Positions 35,486-46,648 of a DNA stretch of 64,000 nucleotides are shown here, piece by piece. Position numbers and translations under genes: made by a program. Under the pieces are notes generated by a model. That model saw only the letters and a program-made list of their open reading frames with translations. It ran no database searches and was not told the DNA's origin. Numbering within the stretch: the stretch's first letter is position 1; every line of letters begins with the position of its first letter. The DNA comes from Gymnorhina tibicen (taxonomy: Eukaryota > Chordata > Aves > Passeriformes > Artamidae): contig VXAZ01000560.1 in assembly GCA_013399875.1 (NCBI GenBank), positions 3,213,789 to 3,277,788 on the forward strand. The letters run 5' to 3'.

Positions 35486-37739
35486 AAGGACAACCTGAAG
35501 CTTTTCCAGAGGAGCTCCTGATGGCACACTATGCCAAACCTGAGTCGGGTTGCACGAGGCCAGGAGAGAGACCCTACAACCGCTCCGGGGCTTCCTGTGG
35601 AGAAGCCACAGCCTCCCTTACAAATTACCCAAAGCAGAGATGGCAGCAGAACTTCCTCTGCTCAGGGCCCTTGGGGGAGGTCAGGGGCATTTGCCACGAG
35701 CCACCTGCCCACAGTGTGAAGTGGCAAAAGGGACCCCACACCTCAAGGAGCCTTACTGACTTTAGAGACTTATATCTGGCTGGCTCCCTTAGAGGTTACA
35801 CCAAATCACTGCTGTTTGCAGCACTCAGGAGAGAATTCCAGTGACTCCTCCCTCAAAAGAGCAAAAAGTGTGGTGTGTCCACAGCCAGCAAAGTGGTCCT
35901 TGAAGCAATCACCTCTCCACAACTTGGTGCACTACACCTTTCAAGCACAAATGGTGGTTGTTTCTAACCTCAGCAGGGTACCCCTTCGAGGGTCTGTGTT
36001 ACCTGCAGGGGTAAATAAGGGTTCATACACAGAAAGTCTGGATATTTTGTTAAGTAGCAGGAGGTTTGTACCAAACAGCCACCAAGATGGACAATCTGAC
36101 CCCTTGCTGTTATTTAAGCCCTTCCTTCATTTACAGCAAGCATCGAGGTTATCATGCTGCTTATGCCAGTAGTCAAATTAATTGGTTTTCTGGAGAAATC
36201 TATAAAAACTGATTTCAGGACCTGCCAGGACACACGCACTGCAGCTGGTCAGCTGTGGAAATACTTTACTATCTTTGACAGAAAATGCCCTTTTTATCTG
36301 TAATCTTCTGTTACACTATGTCTCAACAACCTGTGAAGGAAGAAAGAATTTGTACAAGACCTCTTACTGATCTGAGCTGCCTTGCCAGTTTTCAGTACTT
36401 TTGCTGAGCTGGTTGAAAGAAAAATATACACAGCAGAAAAGGATCCATCGGTAGAACGGGGAGGAAATTGCATCCTGGAGCAGAGAAGGCTTTGAGTGAT
36501 GTTGTCTTCAGTCTCCTGTGAAGCCAGGAAATTCATGGCCCTTTCCAAGCCCACAGTTTGCCCACCTAAGCTATCAGACCCTATTATAGTTGCCATCAGT
36601 TTTGTTCACTTTTTCCCTTGATCTGGTTCTGCCCATGACGCTTGTCAGCTCTCCCTTGTCATTTTTGCCTCCTCTTGGATTCCCAGTATGTGAGGCCAGG
36701 CCTGTTTTATCTTTACAATACATATTAGCAGAATCAAATAAGGATACCAAAAAAATCTGAAAACCCACAGAGGAAACTGACTTATCGCCTGAGTTAGATT
36801 TCAAAATTCTTTGCAATTTAAAGAACAAAGGTCCTTGCTGAAATGTTCACAGTGGCGTGTCTTCTGGGACTGACGTTGTTTCAGAAGCTTCTGGAGAAAC
36901 GGGGTTCATCTGTGGTTTAGGGCAAGATAAGAACAGCAGGTGTATTCCCTGTCTCCAGCATCTTGGATCCTCTCCAAGCTGATTTCCATCCTCCCCATTC
37001 CAACAAAACAGTGGTCACAAGGGTCACGGATGACATTTTCTTGGCCAATTCTCTATTCTCGTCCACTTTGGCCTCTGTTTGTGACACCCTTACATCTCAT
37101 CTCAGCTTTCACGATCCCCTTCTCCAGCATTTCTTTCCTGGGAATGCTTGGCGTATTGAGCAAATTAAGGGACCTTCCCACTGGTAATTTGATTCAAATC
37201 AAAGAATTTTTGGTTCTTCAAAGGGTGGGGGGGTGTTAGTTTGTAATTTTCTACTTCAAACCAAAGTGTCCCAGGAGCTTCTAACAGTGTATTGTGGATT
37301 ATCCGCCTGAAAACAGCAGAGTGATTCCAGACCCACATTCTACGTGTGGTTAAGCTGAGGGACAGGACACAGCAGCACTGGAGGTACAGTTCAGATCTCT
37401 GTACCTGCTGTCCTTGCTCTAGGAAGCCACCAGGTTGAGCCAGACTCCTGACCAGAGGGAAATTCCTTCCAAAGCTGAGCTCGCACAGTCCGTTCTCAGT
37501 TGGGAATGCAGGTTTTCCACTCACTGCAGGTTCCAGAGACACATCTTTGATCAAATGAGACAGCTCAGAGGAAAGTCCAGCAGATAGCAGTCACATGGGT
37601 AGTCCTAAGGGGCTCCCAAAAACCCCTAAGACTGCAATGTGAGGTTTCAAGGAGACCAGATAATAGAGGAATGATGTGCAAACAGCACAGCTTCACTGAG
37701 CAGGAACTGAGTGAAAGTGACACCCAGCCACCAACATAT
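35486..37739. other. Non-coding stretch, no gene seen
   Basis: No exon, RNA gene or interspersed repeat recognised. There is a run of seven or more G near 37226-37233. Short frames on both strands carry no motif. Confidence 0.5.
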
Positions 37740-37870
37740 TGATGATCACAGAACCTCAAAACAGCCCAGGTTGGAAGAGACCTCAAAAGATCATCGGGTC
37801 CAAGCTTTGATGGGAAAGGGAGCCCAGACAAGACTATGTAGCACCTCAAACACCTCCCTGGGGAAGTTTG
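37740..37870 (-). mobile_element. CR1 LINE 3' tail, truncated
   Basis: TGATCACAGAACCTCAAAAC is followed by AGCCCAGGTTGGAAGAGACC, then TCAAAAGATCATCGGGTCCA and a block with TGGGAAAGGGAGCCCAGACA. This is a familiar avian CR1 subfamily tail, including the 'gggaaagggagcctagac' motif, in minus orientation. About 130 bp are retained and no coding region is present. Confidence 0.87.
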
Positions 37871-38670
37871 ACTGACTACCCGCATGATTTTTTCTTCTTA
37901 CTCTGTAATGTTTCTTCCGTACATAAAGATGATGGGATCACCCTGCCAACAAGGAAGGCCTTTTCCACTCCCTGGGATTTATTGCTGACAATCCAAACAA
38001 CGTGAGGGATTGTCTCATTTTTCTGCTGCTTTTTTCCTACTGTCCATTTCAAGGTTGTGGAGCAAGATCCACCCGGGTGCAGATGTCAGAAGCAATATTA
38101 AGAAGGTCATCTCTGGTCACAGGCAGCTCTAATTGCCAGTGGTAGCGGGATGCAGTCTTTTCCTTAGCCTCAAAGCACAGCACTTGAAATATCCTGTAGG
38201 ATGAAAACAATGCCCGCTACAGCACTTCTCCCCTAATTTTTGGGAAGAGGGCCAGACAATCACCACAATTAGTCATACATTCCAAATGCAGTCCCCATTC
38301 AGAGTTTCAACCTCTTGCCTGTCCTTGTGTTAAGGATGAGGCTACGATCTCCACCCCAAAGAGGGTCTTTGCCTCAGTCACACACTATCAATCAGTCTGG
38401 CTCTCAGTAATGAGGAAAGATGCTTTCCTTCCTTCCACCTTCTATTTGGACCTTCACCTTCCCAGTGGGATCGTTTTATTGGGTAAAGGAAGACAGAAAT
38501 AGACAGAAAGAAACATGTCAATATGTGCATTGAAGGGGAATTAAAAACGAAACATAATGAAATACCTGAAAGCACAAGGGAATTTGCTGGAAACTAGAGG
38601 AGAGAGGAAAAGAAGCAGCTATCACGCCTTTTACTGCTGCACATGGAGTTAGTTTTGAAAAGTTCCTTCT
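37871..38670. other. Non-coding, no feature seen
   Basis: Mixed sequence; no repeats or exons recognised. Confidence 0.45.
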
Positions 38671-38709
38671 CCCTGCCCTGCCTCCCTTCCCCCTGCTCCC
38701 CCACTCCCC
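38671..38709 (-). other. Putative G-quadruplex tract (G-rich on minus strand)
   Basis: The plus strand reads as six runs of three to five C separated by loops of two to five bases (C-runs start at 38671, 38676, 38684, 38689, 38698 and 38706). The minus strand therefore meets the usual G3+ N1-7 quadruplex pattern, and the plus strand an i-motif pattern. It is immediately followed by the palindrome CCCCTGGGG. No promoter or gene is evident beside it. Confidence 0.6.
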
Positions 38710-39774
38710 TGGGGAGGGGAAGGTAGAAGAGGTATCATTACAATATTAATCACCCTGAAAAAGGTAGAAACCCAAGATTTTAAAATCACTGCAAGAGGGA
38801 GAAGCGTCTTTAGGGGAAAGTTCAAACAGCTTCTTTTGCTTGAGGGCTGCTGGAAACAATATGGCAATCATTAGCTTCTCTCTCTCCGGTTCAGGGTCGT
38901 TCATTTAATTCACACATGATGAACAACAGACATGCACATAGGTCCAACAGCAATATTAAGGTTGTCTCTCTTGCCAAGAATCATGCCACTAAAAAGCACA
39001 TGTGTTAGCCCATGTGAGTCTGGAAAGGGTTAATGGGCTGCTGAGGGCTCTCTTCTTGGACAGAGGTAAAGGAGGGACAGCAGTTCAGATGAAGAACATG
39101 CTTCACTCTGCCTGTGGGACTATCCATGGACATGGCAAGATGAGTTGTCTGGGAGGGTGGACAACCCTCCCACCTTCAGCTGAGCCAAGTGCACTCACCA
39201 TGGCTGTGGCAAAAGCCTCCTGGAATGCATTTGGAAGGACAGCATCTGACCCTGGTGTGGAGGTGCAAGAATCCACAAGTCCAGCCTGGCTTTTTGGGTA
39301 AACCCTGAAGCCTCACAAGAATGTTTAGCTTAGGCTTCACTGCCCATTCTTGAATAACTCCAGGAAAACTGGGTCCTTTTTTACCCTTATGTGGGAGTAT
39401 CTCTGGTGACAACCAGACTTTGCTCCCCTCAGACAGGGTAGATTTCCAAAACGACAGCTCCCTTCTACATGGACCACCAAACAGCTGGGGCAGTCTGCAG
39501 GGCTTTCAGGACAACCCTGACTGCCAGAAGCCAGCTCTGCACTCCGCATTAGTTAAACTGAAGCATGTTATCCAGCCAGAGTCTCCTATCCTCTGGCATC
39601 AGACAGATCACTACCAAAACAGAGGCTGCTGTCTGACCTGAATTATTTTTTACATCTTCCCAGTGCCATGTGCTTGTTCTCCACACAAACAGTCCGTGCC
39701 ACTGAATTCTTGGTGTCGTGCTGACCTGGAGCAGTGAGCTCTGTAGCATAAAAGTGATTTGATTTTAATCAGAA
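38710..39774. other. Non-coding, no feature seen
   Basis: No supportable gene, RNA or repeat. Confidence 0.45.
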
Positions 39775-39955
39775 GCCACTGCATAGTGGAGGAGGGCGCT
39801 TCCCGATCTGACTCTGGCATTGTCTGTTTGGTGACCTTGAACAGGTAGTGTTATCTCTCTTCATCTCTTTGTTAAACAGAGACACTGGCACTGATGACTC
39901 TTGTAAAGCACTTTGACGTCTACCAGGGATAAAAAGCCAGGTGTTGACATTATTG
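39775..39955 (+). mobile_element. MIR-type SINE, near full length
   Basis: The start matches the MIR head (TGCATAGTGGAGGAGGGCGC, then GATCTGACTCTGGCATTGTC). The core follows with GGTGACCTTGAACAGGTAGT and CTCTCTTCATCTCTTTGTTA. The tail has TTGTAAAGCACTTTGACGTC and AAAAAGCCAGGTGTTGACAT, the equivalent of the sauropsid 'gtaaagcgctttgaaatctac...aaagagctaggtattatt'. All parts are in the correct order. Unusually complete for so old an element. Confidence 0.82.
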
Positions 39956-40687
39956 TGCATCGAGCATTTACTGTCATCTGCTTTAAATCTCTGCCTCCTT
40001 CATTTTCGTTGAATAACCCCTTTGTTCCTGTATTATGAAACACTGTAAGCAGACTCACAAGTGCTCACAGAAGTGAAAAGTGGACACAGACTGATGGCGA
40101 GCCCCTCCTGCAGAGCAGGACTTCCAGGGGTGAAACCCCGGCTCCATCTACCCCAGTGGGAATGCTGCCAAGGGGGTGACCACTTTATTGCTGATTCACA
40201 GCAAATGATAGCAAAAGAAGCATTTCATAGCATTTTCTAATCTGCTTCTTGAGGGTTTAGTCATCCCAAAAGTCACTATGAATAAGGATTACTCTTCCCT
40301 TTCAGAAAATTGATCTCTCATGTAAAACTCTGCCCAGTTAACGATTTCTTCACTGCATGGTGGGGGTTTTTGTTTTTCTGGTGAAGTTACCACCATCTGT
40401 GGCCAAACAACACACTCAAACCCAGTAACCTTTCAGAAAGATGACAGATGATGTCTGCTGCTCATTTCATGTGGCTTTTGCCCAGTACGGTCTCTGAGGA
40501 AAGGAAGAAGGTGCCAAAACTGAAATAAGAAAGATAACATTGGTAAATGTCAGAGCTCCCTGGTGAGTGCAGAGGTCTCAAAGACTCGGGAATGCTGAAC
40601 AGATGACTCACTGGGAAGGGTTGCCACACGTCCTGTTTTTGACAGATGGGACACTCACTTACTGTAATTAGGATCCTAATGGCATTA
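39956..40687. other. Non-coding, no feature seen
   Basis: AT-leaning mixed sequence; nothing recognised. Confidence 0.45.
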
Positions 40688-40741
40688 TAGAGGCTTGATA
40701 GTGAAGGTGATGCATCTAGAGGCTTGATAGTGAAGGTGATG
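40688..40741. repeat. 29-bp-period tandem duplication
   Basis: The 25-mer TAGAGGCTTGATAGTGAAGG plus TGATG occurs exactly at 40688-40712 and again at 40717-40741, separated by CATC (period 29 bp). The exact identity indicates a recent duplication. Confidence 0.95.
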
Positions 40742-41490
40742 ATTTTGGGGCCTTGGTGGGGTAGGAGTTATCATGCAGTATAAGGAAACTGGATTTAATG
40801 TAACACTTTGAGGCCAAATCCTTGCATGAATATTGTGGAGCTGCTTACATCCAGGGCCTGGTTTACAGGTGCTGAAGGGCATCTTCCTTACTGAAAAGAC
40901 AGGTTTTGTCATAGTTATACATACAAACATACCAGTTCTCCACTGAAATTATATCTGTGTATGCATCACGTTTCTTGTAGAGCCTACTACATCTCCCAGT
41001 CATTTGGATCCACACTTCACACCTGTTCTGAGCTTAACTGGACAATGCAGAGATTTTGCCTTAGTCCCATGGACAGATTTCAGAATCATTTCTGTTCAGG
41101 TCAGTCCAAAAGCAAATTTTTTTTCTATTTCTGGCATTGAAAAATATGTCATGTTGAAAAATTAGATATCATTTCCAAGTGAATAGGCAATGTATCTTCT
41201 ATGTGAAATGCTGGAATCACAGTCCAACTCTCCCATATTTCCCTCTGCATTTTCAGCCAAAGCCACTGGCTGAATGCAAAAGTACATGAACAGCCCTAAA
41301 TCCCACCCTATTTCTAATTGAGTTCACTGTTCAACAAATAAATAAAGCCATGCAGCTCTAATGTAATGATGCTTGTGATGACATTTTCCACATTCTGCTC
41401 CAGATCTCCATGTCATTTATCCCACCACAAGCTAGTGTAATATACCCTACAGCAGGATGAAGATTTTGGAGTCTGCTACTGTCTGTGAAC
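40742..41490. other. Non-coding, no feature seen
   Basis: AT-rich sequence without recognised repeats or exons. Confidence 0.45.
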
Positions 41491-41580
41491 TAAAACAGAC
41501 CTGGAGTGAAGTCCTGACCTCAGTCAATAAGTGGGACTGGTTTATTAGCCCAGGATTTCTAACTCAGGCATTAGAGGCTT
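41491..41580. repeat. Possible ancient amniote interspersed repeat
   Basis: ACCTGGAGTGAAGTCCTGAC followed by CTCAGTCAATAAGTGGGACT and later AGCCCAGGATTTCTAAC resembles a motif widespread in turtles and birds. That motif reads like 'gaagtcctggccccattgaagtcaatggga...cattgacttcaatggggccaggatttca', with palindromic halves. I cannot recall its family name, and the copy here is badly decayed. Confidence 0.3.
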
Positions 41581-42214
41581 GTATTTTTGACAGTTTTAAT
41601 CCAGAAGCCCTGAGCTCACTACCATCATCTGTGGGTGTGATTACATGGGCAGACAGGATAAAGCTGGAGTACTCAGAGTATTTCTGCTCCGCTTCTGCTT
41701 CCAAATTTGAAGCTGTCACTCAGCTGGTCCTGTCCAGACAAATAATTGTTCTTCTGGGGACAAAGTCCCATGGCGAACACCCCACAGTGCCCTCCCATTT
41801 AACACGGTGCTGAAGGAATACTAATTTGTCCAATCCCCCTTCCCCTTCTTATCCAGTTGAAATAATAAATATTTTACTCATGATTTATTGGATTTCAGTT
41901 TGTTGAAAAGATCCTCCAAACAAATGAAGTTTTAATGGCAACAAACACCAGCCGTAGCGCATTAGAAAATATAAACAGCAGCGGAGACCATTAAACAAAA
42001 ACCACTTTGGATACAGCTGACACAGTGCTCAGCAATCTTCACCTCCTGAGGCCAGGGCCCAAGAGAGAGGGTCACAGCGAGTCCCTCACTGGAAAAGAAA
42101 TCTGGAAGGATCACAGAATTGAGTCCTTTGGATGTTGAGGGCTGCAAGAGAGACTTTCGAACTGACCAGTCCAGACTTGGGGCTATTCAGGACCATAGGC
42201 AAGACCTCAAACAT
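41581..42214. other. Non-coding, no feature seen
   Basis: No gene or clear repeat. 42100-42214 could be diverged flank of the CR1 that follows (it contains GGATCACAGAATTGAGTCC), but the match is weak. Confidence 0.4.
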
Positions 42215-42355
42215 TGAAACCCAGAATGGTTTGGGTTGGAAGGGACCTTAAGGACTACCTAGTTCCAACTCCCCCTGCCATGGGCAGGGAATCTTCCACT
42301 AGGATCAGGCTGCTCAGAGCCCCACCCAGCCTGGCTCTGATGGAGGGATTCCTTC
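42215..42355 (-). mobile_element. CR1 LINE 3' tail, truncated
   Basis: The best CR1 copy in the window. AGAATGGTTTGGGTTGGAAG is followed by GGACCTTAAGGACTACCTAG, TTCCAACTCCCCCTGCCATG, GGCAGGGAATCTTCCACTAG and CAGGCTGCTCAGAGCCCCAC. This is the reverse complement of the classical avian CR1 3' end, with few differences from the usual form. Minus strand, about 140 bp, 5'-truncated as typical for CR1. Confidence 0.95.
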
Positions 42356-43275
42356 TAGAGAGGAAGAGCCAAGACAAACCCTACACTCTCTGCTCCCTTC
42401 CCGCTGCCATTCCCACTGCACGCCGCTTTCTGCCAGCCCAGTCCAGCCCTCCAGCTCCCCTCCTCTGTCCTGTGCTCTCCTCCTAACAAAGGGGCCCAGG
42501 CTGGAGCTCCATCACTGCACGGACACCTGCACAGCACCTGTGTAGGGACCACCCAGCACTGCCCCACAGATGAGCACGCTGCCCTGAACGACCCTCACTG
42601 CAAGATGGGCTGATGTGCACCTCTTCAGGGGGAGGTAATTTGGGTCGTTCTGCTCCGCTGTGGAAGATGGAGGCACCGCCTGTGTCCAGGTAACAGGAGT
42701 CAGCACACGGCTGGGTACCACGGGGCAGTTGTCACCCACTCCGGGGCACATCCAGCGTGTTCACCTGTCCTGTCTCCTTCGCACACCTGTCACACCTGTC
42801 TGCATGGGTACAGGCAAGTGAGCTCTGTGTGCCCGGGTTTATTCTCAGTACACCCCTAGTTACTCCCTGCCCTCCCACCACGCTGGCCAGCACAACTGGT
42901 TGTGCAATCACTCCTAAAGCCAGTGCTGTCGAAACAAACAGATCCCTCAACTGCTTCTAGCAGGGTGATTTCTTTTCTGACTCATTTAGACAGTATCAGA
43001 GTAGAGAGTTCTGAATGCTCAAGGCTGGAGCAGGGAGAGATCAGGTGGAGAGACAAAACACTCTATTCCTTCAGAGCAATCACACCAAAGTCTAAGTAGA
43101 AAGGGATTAAGAAGAGCTATCCGACAACACAACATTTGTCAAGCCAAGTCCGAGGATGTTTCTGCACAAATCCTAGGGTCTCATCTATCCACAGCCTTTT
43201 CTTAACTCATAGACGCTATTTAAAACAGCCTTGATGAGTGCACAGCTGGATTTGCCACCTTTTATTCAAACAGGG
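42356..43275. other. Non-coding, no feature seen
   Basis: GC-richer mixed sequence; CACACCTGTC is repeated at 42782-42791 and 42791-42800 (sharing one base). No exon recognised. Confidence 0.45.
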
Positions 43276-43410
43276 GAAGCATGGACCAGTAATGTGTTCC
43301 AGAGACTGGGAATCAGGATGTTTTGATTTGAGATAAAGTACAAAACATGTGTGAGTGACCAAAGACACCCTGCCTGAGCCTTTCAGGAAATAAGTGATTT
43401 AAGACATTTT
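43276..43410 (+). mobile_element. Possible MIR-type SINE remnant
   Basis: The order GAGACTGGGAATCAGGATGT, then ATGTGTGAGTGACCAAAGAC and CCTGCCTGAGCCTTTCAGG, parallels the MIR core 'gactgggagtcaggact...gctgtgtgaccttgggcaag...ctcagtttcc'. Divergence is high, and the diagnostic 'ttgggcaagt' is not preserved. Confidence 0.4.
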
Positions 43411-45479
43411 ATCATAAGAGCAAGAGTTTACTGTCAATAAACCATTGTTTACTGTCTACACAAGAGCTGTGGCTACTACTTTATTCAAACATTCATATTT
43501 TGTCTACTTAATCCATTCCAAGTCACTGCAAACAATTTCCCTTTCATCAGCCGGGGATGCCTGGGAAAGGATCCTGTCTGTCTATATGGAATCCAAGCTG
43601 CACCTTGATATTCCCAGCATGTCCAGGGCTCCAACCTGCCCCTCCAGCCCTGCATGTGCACTGACCTGAGCAGTCATCTCTTTCCTGCTCCCTTCCCAGC
43701 TCCAAGGGCAATCAGCAGGATTCACACAGCCCTTTTCCGAGGCCATGAAATGAAGTCTACCTTCCAGGAGTGTGGTCCCTGCCCATGCAGCTCGTGCAAA
43801 CTTCACACTTCAGCTCATCTCTGGAGCTCCCAGCCTAAACCCGTGGAGTACCAGCATGATTCAGGTGCCAAGTAATGAAAAATAATGAGTTTCATTCAAA
43901 TGAAAACAACCATAAAGCCCACAACAATCCACAGCAAAAAGCTGGTTCTACTCCAACCCATGGGCTTGCCGTAGAAAGGCTGACCCCACTGGGAAAAGTC
44001 ATAATCCAGCTGATTGTAAACCACATACCAAATACTCACAATCAGATTTATTTCATGGTTTAGAAAATCACTAAGTCATCGCTATGAGCACCACGCTGAG
44101 CTGTGTACTCAAACACATCATAATTAAACTGCAGCAGGCCAGAATTGTTCCAGGAATGAACAGTGTCAGGAGCACAAAGTGGCCAGTGTGGATTTGCAAG
44201 AGATCGTGCAACAACGATCTCTTTGCAGGGTGAAAAACATTCATTTGTTTGACTTATGAGCACGTTAATTTCATTTTTAACTAAAGATCAGGATAGGATT
44301 CAGGTTAAGGAGAAGGCAGAAAGAAGGACGAGGTAGGTAAATGAAGTTATTAAAAATAATCACTTATAATAGCAAGGGAGGAAAAAGAGAGAAATCAAAG
44401 TACATTCACTGAGGAGGATGTAGATACAACCAGAAACAGCTCAAGGTTCTGTAATGAATAATCCCACACCGGTAATGAGCCTAATCCAAAGCCCATCGAA
44501 ATCAAGGTCTTTCCACTGATTTTGCCCTTTGTGACTGCACGACAAGCAAAACTTTTCCCATTACAGACTGTCTGCCACAAAATCTTTTCTGTTTCTCTAC
44601 ACATTTTTCCACTGTTCTTAATAAAGTCATTTTCTTACATTATGTTAATATTAAAAAAAAAAGAAAAGAAAAGAGAAACCCTTCATAAATACACAATCAA
44701 GCCTGAGGTAATTTTCCTAAAATAATTTTTTAAATAAACTGCTCTGTACAAACTTCAGTCACTTCAAAATGTGCTTTGAAACTGAAGACTGTGGAAAAGT
44801 TAAAGAAGTGATTGCTGATAAATAGTTCCATATGATTTATCGAATATAATATCCTTCCCCCCACAACAGAGTGATTTTTCAGATCTTAGGGCATGGACTT
44901 TTTGCCTGCTAAGAGATGTGTGCTGGGGTTTAATAAGGTATTTATATGCTAAAGCGCTTCCTCCTGTTCCAGAACAACGTATACCTATCCAGAATCAGCA
45001 GTATCCTCCTAAATAGAAATATCCCTTAGGAAACTGAGCTAAACTGCTGGAGTTATAAAGAAGTGACATTTAAAAAATACTTTAAATGTTCCTCTTTGCT
45101 GCTGGAGCAGGAAGGATGCCCTGTTTTATTTAAGTTGTGGCAACACCCAAAAGTTTATCCTATTAGATGTAATAAAATGTGGTGACATCACATTTAGACG
45201 TCCAGCTAAATTCCACAGAAATTTTCCTGGGGTCTGAGGGAGAATGGAAATGGTCACTGCCTGATAATCTGATAAAACAGCAGATGGAGAGCTTTTGATG
45301 GTAAGATTATAGGGTGCCATCTCTCAATAGCAGCTCTGAGAAGCCAGAACCCCCTTCCCTCTTTCAGAACAGGTCATCCCATTATATTGCACTGGGCCTT
45401 GGGAATATGTGATCTGGAAAGGCTCAGTGTGTAAAACAAGCCCAAAACGAGGCACCTTTTCAGCCTCTCTGTGTTGCAC
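43411..45479. other. Non-coding, partly AT-rich
   Basis: 44030-45180 is AT-rich, with an AAAAG-type A-rich tract at about 44652-44680. It could include conserved elements, but nothing specific stands out. No gene or RNA recognised. Confidence 0.45.
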
Positions 45480-46060
45480 CACTTGCCTTACAAAGCCCTT
45501 GGAGCACCTCCCCGGGTAAGCTGTTCCACTCTGGTTTGACACACGCAGAGATACCCGGCACTGGCTGTGAAGGATCAGCACCTTCTGCCAGAAATCACCC
45601 AGGTTTAAACAGAGCCCGGCACATCCCTGCGCAAAATCCTCAGGTGCAACCATCCTCTCTCTCTCTCCTGCCAGAGCAGCTCGAATTCGTGCGCGGGAAA
45701 TGCACGAAAACAAAGGGGGCAGGAACCCAAACTTTGTGCTTGGGTTATTGCTAATCATGTGAGGAGCTGGAGTACGAGGACTCCAAACCGGCTTTCCTTA
45801 GGGATCATGTAAACCAGCAGAGGCCTGGTGCCTGTTCCACGGAGGGACAGCAGCTCCAGGCCAGCAGCCACGTTCCTCGGTGGGGTGAAATCATGCGTGT
45901 GCTAACCCAGCTTGTCACAGCCCCGGATCTGGCCGTGATCCCCAGCCCCGCTCGGGCAGAACGCGGGCAGGAACAGGCAGATCCACCCGCAGCCATTCGT
46001 CAGATGTGAACTCGGATGTCTTCAGAGCGCTTGGAAGGACATAACGAGCGTTCCTTTCCA
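45480..46060. other. CpG-denser patch
   Basis: CpG dinucleotides are clustered here relative to the surroundings (for example GAATTCGTGCGCGGGAAATG, CCCCGCTCGGGCAGAACGCG). No exon or core promoter could be made out. It may be a weak CpG island or a GC-biased segment. Confidence 0.33.
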
Positions 46061-46584
46061 AAACCCTTGGCAAGGAAATGGCTGGGATGAGCTCTCTGAG
46101 CTCTAAACAGGAAACAGGTTCTTCACTCTCAAGTGGCTCAGTGAAAAATGTCATCCCTAAGTGACAGCAATGCCTCTGCTCGCATGCAGCCAGGGGATGC
46201 CAGAAATTCAGGTGAGAGCACACGAGAGCCCCAGAGGCAAAATACTGACACTGAGCAGAGTGGGGTAACTGAGCTTCATGCTCCCCTGGATTAGCACAGC
46301 TGATATCCAGCTGCTAGGATCTTCCAAAGGTACCAAATTCTGGGCATTTTTAGGAAAGTCTAGGAAGAAAAATGAGAGGGCAGGGAAAAATACTGCGAGT
46401 GTTCACCCTAAAACTTTCAAAACTACAATCTGCATGAAAACCCTTTCTATAAGATCAGATAAAGGTGCATTTGGATAGGGAGCATTGTCTGATTGTGCTA
46501 CACATCTCTTCAAAGGCACATAAATGTCCCCAGGTGTCCCAGTAGACCAAGGACGTGGCTAAAAAACGCTCTTGCAGCTGAAAA
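46061..46584. other. Non-coding, no feature seen
   Basis: Mixed sequence preceding a CR1 tail; nothing recognised. Confidence 0.4.
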
Positions 46585-46648
46585 TGGGGGGCTGGAAAAG
46601 ATGATCTTTAAGGTCCCTCCCAACCCAAACTATTCTGTGATTCTATGG
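46585..46648 (+). mobile_element. CR1 LINE 3' end with terminal repeat
   Basis: GGGGGGCTGGAAAAGATGAT, then CTTTAAGGTCCCTCCCAACC and CAAACTATTCTGTGATTCTA, ending in TGG. This is the exact polarity of a plus-strand CR1 3' terminus. The two terminal octamers (ATTCTGTG, ATTCTATG) are the hallmark of CR1 ends. Only the last 64 bp or so are recognisable. Confidence 0.93.
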
